From Calditrichaceae bacterium (lineage in GTDB: Bacteria > Calditrichota > Calditrichia > RBG-13-44-9 > J075): a DNA stretch of 64,000 nt. The translations under genes and the position numbers were made by a program. Each line of letters begins with the position of its first letter. The first letter of the stretch is position 1. The notes under the pieces were generated by a model. The model saw only the letters and a list, made by a program, of their open reading frames with translations, did not search any database and was not told where the DNA came from. Location of the stretch: contig JABWBP010000025.1 in assembly GCA_013360445.1 (NCBI GenBank), positions 1-64,000 of the forward strand. The letters run 5' to 3'. This document shows positions 61,581-64,000 of this stretch, in pieces.

Positions 61581-63035
61581 ATGGAGCCTATCCAAGAATT
61601 ATTGAAATTTATCTTTGCGCCCGAGACCGCCATTGCCCGGATCATCAATGTGACCATTCTGCTGGTCGCGGCAATCATACTGGGCTGGATGGGTATATAT
61701 GCCCTGCGCATCCGCAACGCATTTGGCCGTCTTAACAAGCTGAAAAAATATTTCGACGGGTTGGACAGCGACCATAAATCCACCGAAAAAGTGGAAGCCC
61801 TGGCAGAAGATAAACAGTTCCGCCATCCCTGGTTTAGCAGCCGATTGGCGGCAATCAAAAAATTAAGGGAGGATCCCAACGCCACCATCGACTCCATCGA
61901 CAACCTCGACATGGATTTGCGCTGGAAAACCTACGGCATTCTCCGCTTTCCCAACGGCAGCCTGGTCATCCTGGGGCTGTTCGGAACGGTATGGGGGTTG
62001 CAAAAAGCGGTGTACAGCCTGCTGCCGACCATCCAGGGCAACCTCAACCTGGACTCTATCAAAGAGGTAATGATCGGAACCCTGACCGGGATGCAAACCG
62101 CATTTGCAACCACCCTGGCAGGTTTGATCTGCTCGCTGTTGATCGGGTTTGCCATTTCCGTATGGCTAAAAGGGTATTTAAACCACTATATAAATGAATT
62201 GAAGCACTTCCTGGTGGAATCGGTTATTCCCCTGTATTCGGTGATGGGCACTTCCCACCTGGAAAGGCTGGCGGAGCAGGCAAAATCTTTAAAGAAAAGC
62301 GTGATGGAAATTTCCAACCGCAGCGACCGGCTGTTCCAACCGATCGTGGAATCCGCTAATAAGATGAGCGAGGGGATGGGAAAGATTTTTGAAGCCTCGC
62401 AAACCTTCATCACCGCCAGCAAAACGGTGGAGGACTTTAGCGCCAACCTTTCCGGCAGCCTGGCCACCTTGACGACATCGCTGGGCGAGGTGAAACGCGC
62501 CATGGATACCTACAATAAAATCCAGACCGACATCGAAAAATCGCTCAACTCCATCGCAGATATCCCCGATGAGTTCAAGCAATTTATGAGCGAAATTACC
62601 CAGAAATTTACTATTTACCAGGCCAAACTCCAGGAAGAACAGGATAAAATCCTGGGCAAGCATCGCGAGGCTAACGATCAGGAAACCACAAAGCTGTTAG
62701 CGCAGGTCGGCCAGCTTCTTAAGCAGTTCGAAGCAATCTCCTCCCGGATAGGCGAAGTTCACAACAGCCTGGAGACCACCTGGAAAAATATTGACCAGGG
62801 CCAGAAAACTTTTATCGAACAATACAAGCAGGCCGGCGTGGAGCAGCAAGAAAAAATCAGGTCTGCTCTGGAAAAAATTCTCATCGACGCCCAGAAGAAC
62901 CAGGATTTCCGGAACAAGCAGGTGCTGGATGCTATCTCCAGTTGGGTAATATATAATCAGCAATTGTCGGAACATGTCGGCAAGCTGCCGGAGCACATCG
63001 CCCGGGCGTTGAACAACGGGAACTCCGGAAGATAA
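61581..63035 (+). CDS. MotA/TolQ/ExbB-like proton channel with long coiled coil (ZorA-like)
   Basis: This 484-residue protein has three transmembrane segments (about 22-42, 126-148, 172-194), with the TolQ/ExbB core GLFGTVWGLQKAV and LTGMQTAFATTLAGLICSLL. A long helical coiled-coil tail (about 200-460) follows. This is the plan of ZorA of Zorya defence systems, in which the tail senses and transmits a signal inside the cell. It pairs with the OmpA/MotB-like gene 18 bp downstream. AAAGGAGG precedes the start. It should form a pentameric ion channel in the inner membrane. Confidence 0.85.
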   Translation: MEPIQELLKFIFAPETAIARIINVTILLVAAIILGWMGIYALRIRNAFGRLNKLKKYFDGLDSDHKSTEKVEALAEDKQFRHPWFSSRLAAIKKLREDPNATIDSIDNLDMDLRWKTYGILRFPNGSLVILGLFGTVWGLQKAVYSLLPTIQGNLNLDSIKEVMIGTLTGMQTAFATTLAGLICSLLIGFAISVWLKGYLNHYINELKHFLVESVIPLYSVMGTSHLERLAEQAKSLKKSVMEISNRSDRLFQPIVESANKMSEGMGKIFEASQTFITASKTVEDFSANLSGSLATLTTSLGEVKRAMDTYNKIQTDIEKSLNSIADIPDEFKQFMSEITQKFTIYQAKLQEEQDKILGKHREANDQETTKLLAQVGQLLKQFEAISSRIGEVHNSLETTWKNIDQGQKTFIEQYKQAGVEQQEKIRSALEKILIDAQKNQDFRNKQVLDAISSWVIYNQQLSEHVGKLPEHIARALNNGNSGR

Positions 63036-63053
63036 ACAAAACGGGAGACTGCC

Positions 63054-63680
63054 ATGGCAAAATATAATCCTGAAGAAGAAGATTTTAACATCTGGCCGAC
63101 CTACTCGGATATCGGTTTTGCGATTGTACTGATCCTGGTCTTTATCATTCTCGCCCAGTATGTCGTTATCGGTAAAATTATCCAGATTAATGAGATCGAG
63201 CAGGAACAGAAGCGGTTGACGGAAAAATTGCAAGAGACTTTTCCGCGTGAATACGGAACCGCTATTCAGGATGTCGCGGAACCGCAGTTACAGAAGATCA
63301 CTTTTTCAGACCGGATTCTCTTCGACTCCGGCAGTGATATCCTAAGGCTTGAGGGAAGACGCATTCTTCGGGGTGTGGCGAATATTCTTAATGATTTAAG
63401 AAGTAGAAGGAAATTTGATGAAATCCAGATCCGCGGGCATACCGACGACATTCCCATAAATACGGCGAGGTTTCCGACCAACTGGGAACTTTCCTCAGCG
63501 CGAGCGACTTCGGTAGTCAGGTTTTTTGTAGATGAATGCGGCCTGAATCCGGAGAACGGCCTTCTCCTCTCCGCCCAGGGATATTCGGAATTCGATGCCA
63601 TCCGTGCGAACAACAGTTCATCTAACCGGGCGCTCAATCGCCGGATCGAAATCGTTATTAAATATCCGTTGCCTTATTGA
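63054..63680 (+). CDS. MotB/OmpA-like protein (ZorB-like)
   Basis: This 208-residue protein has one N-terminal membrane helix (about 17-40, YSDIGFAIVLILVFIILAQY) with D19, the likely proton-carrying Asp of MotB/ZorB/TolR-type units. The C-terminal OmpA peptidoglycan-binding domain (about 75-205) shows IQIRGHTDD, NWELSSARA and NRALNRRIEI. It should anchor the ZorA-like pentamer to peptidoglycan. GGGAGA precedes the start. Good match to ZorB in size and order. Confidence 0.88.
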   Translation: MAKYNPEEEDFNIWPTYSDIGFAIVLILVFIILAQYVVIGKIIQINEIEQEQKRLTEKLQETFPREYGTAIQDVAEPQLQKITFSDRILFDSGSDILRLEGRRILRGVANILNDLRSRRKFDEIQIRGHTDDIPINTARFPTNWELSSARATSVVRFFVDECGLNPENGLLLSAQGYSEFDAIRANNSSSNRALNRRIEIVIKYPLPY

Positions 63681-63701
63681 TTGCACAATTGAGGAAAAGT
63701 T

Positions 63702-64000
63702 GTGAGCATATTTCAAAAATTCATCAAAAAAATTGCTCAAAAATTATCCATCCCCGGCTTCGAAGATGAGGCTATATCGCCTCCGGGGTACCGGGATTTT
63801 GAGGAAGCCCGCCGCCGGCTTGCGAAAATCATCGCGGAATTCGAAATCCGATTCGAACGATTGAAAACTGCGGCGGAAGCGACCGGCCCCGGCAACCCCT
63901 GGGAACAATTTTTCAGCGACCTGGCTACCGATCTTCCCCCGAAGGGATTTCTGCTCAGGCTGCGCGAGTTTCAAGTTGCCGGCGACTACGCCAAAAGGTT
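63702..64000 (+). CDS. Incomplete gene downstream of ZorB-like gene
   Basis: A GTG at 63702, behind GAGGAAA, opens a frame that runs off the window end with about 99 residues visible. The visible part begins VSIFQKFIKKIAQKLS, is helical and amphipathic, and carries no recognised domain (later ...LPPKGFLLRLREFQVAGDYAKR). In Zorya systems the genes after zorB encode the effectors (zorC/zorD or zorE), so this may be the effector of the system, but the sequence here does not show one. The end is missing. Confidence 0.55.
   Translation, partial: MSIFQKFIKKIAQKLSIPGFEDEAISPPGYRDFEEARRRLAKIIAEFEIRFERLKTAAEATGPGNPWEQFFSDLATDLPPKGFLLRLREFQVAGDYAKR

Noticed and set aside
61581-64000. Standard Zorya defence system
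   Set aside because: ZorA-like and ZorB-like genes are present, but no ZorC, ZorD or ZorE can be recognised in the window and the upstream genes do not belong to known Zorya types.

Overview
The window looks like a chromosome segment of an uncultured, Gram-negative member of the FCB superphylum, close to the Calditrichota/KSB1/Ignavibacteria area. This is inferred from several features: many secreted proteins end in a C-terminal domain carrying FELLQNYPNPFNP-type motifs (type IX/Por-like sorting style), there is a PorV/PorQ-family barrel, there are TonB-dependent and SSS-family transporters, base composition is moderately GC-rich, and gaps are dense in palindromic repeats. No marker gene in the window fixes the phylum.

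Layout. 1-7.7 kb: an outer-membrane barrel, then two tandem paralogous secreted proteins of over 1000 residues. 7.8-12.8 kb: an aromatic amino-acid operon (prephenate dehydratase, aminotransferase, aroA, aroC) behind a consensus sigma-70 promoter, a short Tyr/Phe-containing leader peptide and a terminator/antiterminator pair, which together look like a transcription attenuator. aroC carries a C-terminal piece resembling the first helix of AroQ chorismate mutase. 12.8-16.2 kb: a small two-gene retropepsin-like module, queC, tRNA-Ser(GCU), a pterin carbinolamine dehydratase and a secreted TPR protein. 16.9-46.5 kb: a 30-kb, all-minus-strand beta-glucan locus with three GH16 enzymes (one a circularly permuted licheninase), two GH3 beta-glucosidases, one GH9 endoglucanase, a CBM9-like secreted protein, an SGNH-TPR protein, two SSS symporters, a TonB-dependent receptor with a 1067-residue partner and a PorV-like barrel, and no SusD. 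The same bipartite palindromic element lies about 140-150 bp upstream of two of its operons.

47-53.7 kb: AT-richer genes including a zinc-ribbon membrane protein, a duplicated-domain secreted protein, a NarL-type two-component pair beside a 7-TM protein, and a protein built from two copies of an unrecognised domain. 54-64 kb (running off the edge): a co-directional cluster that may be an undescribed regulated conflict or stress system. It encodes a sigma-70 region-2-like protein flanked by duplicated helical domains, a soluble ZAS-type zinc anti-sigma-like protein, a YbjN-like protein, a CHAT caspase-like protease fused to three Clp-N-like repeats, a zinc-ribbon DUF2569-like membrane protein, an unrecognised protein, and a ZorA/ZorB-like (MotA/MotB) proton-channel pair followed by an incomplete gene.

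Working model. The minus-strand locus secretes enzymes that cut mixed-linkage beta-glucan outside the cell, imports oligosaccharides through the TonB receptor, finishes them in the periplasm and takes up the sugars by sodium symport. The plus-strand cluster at the right end could couple an envelope-spanning ion-driven sensor to a caspase-like protease and a sigma/anti-sigma switch. These models are inferences from gene content.
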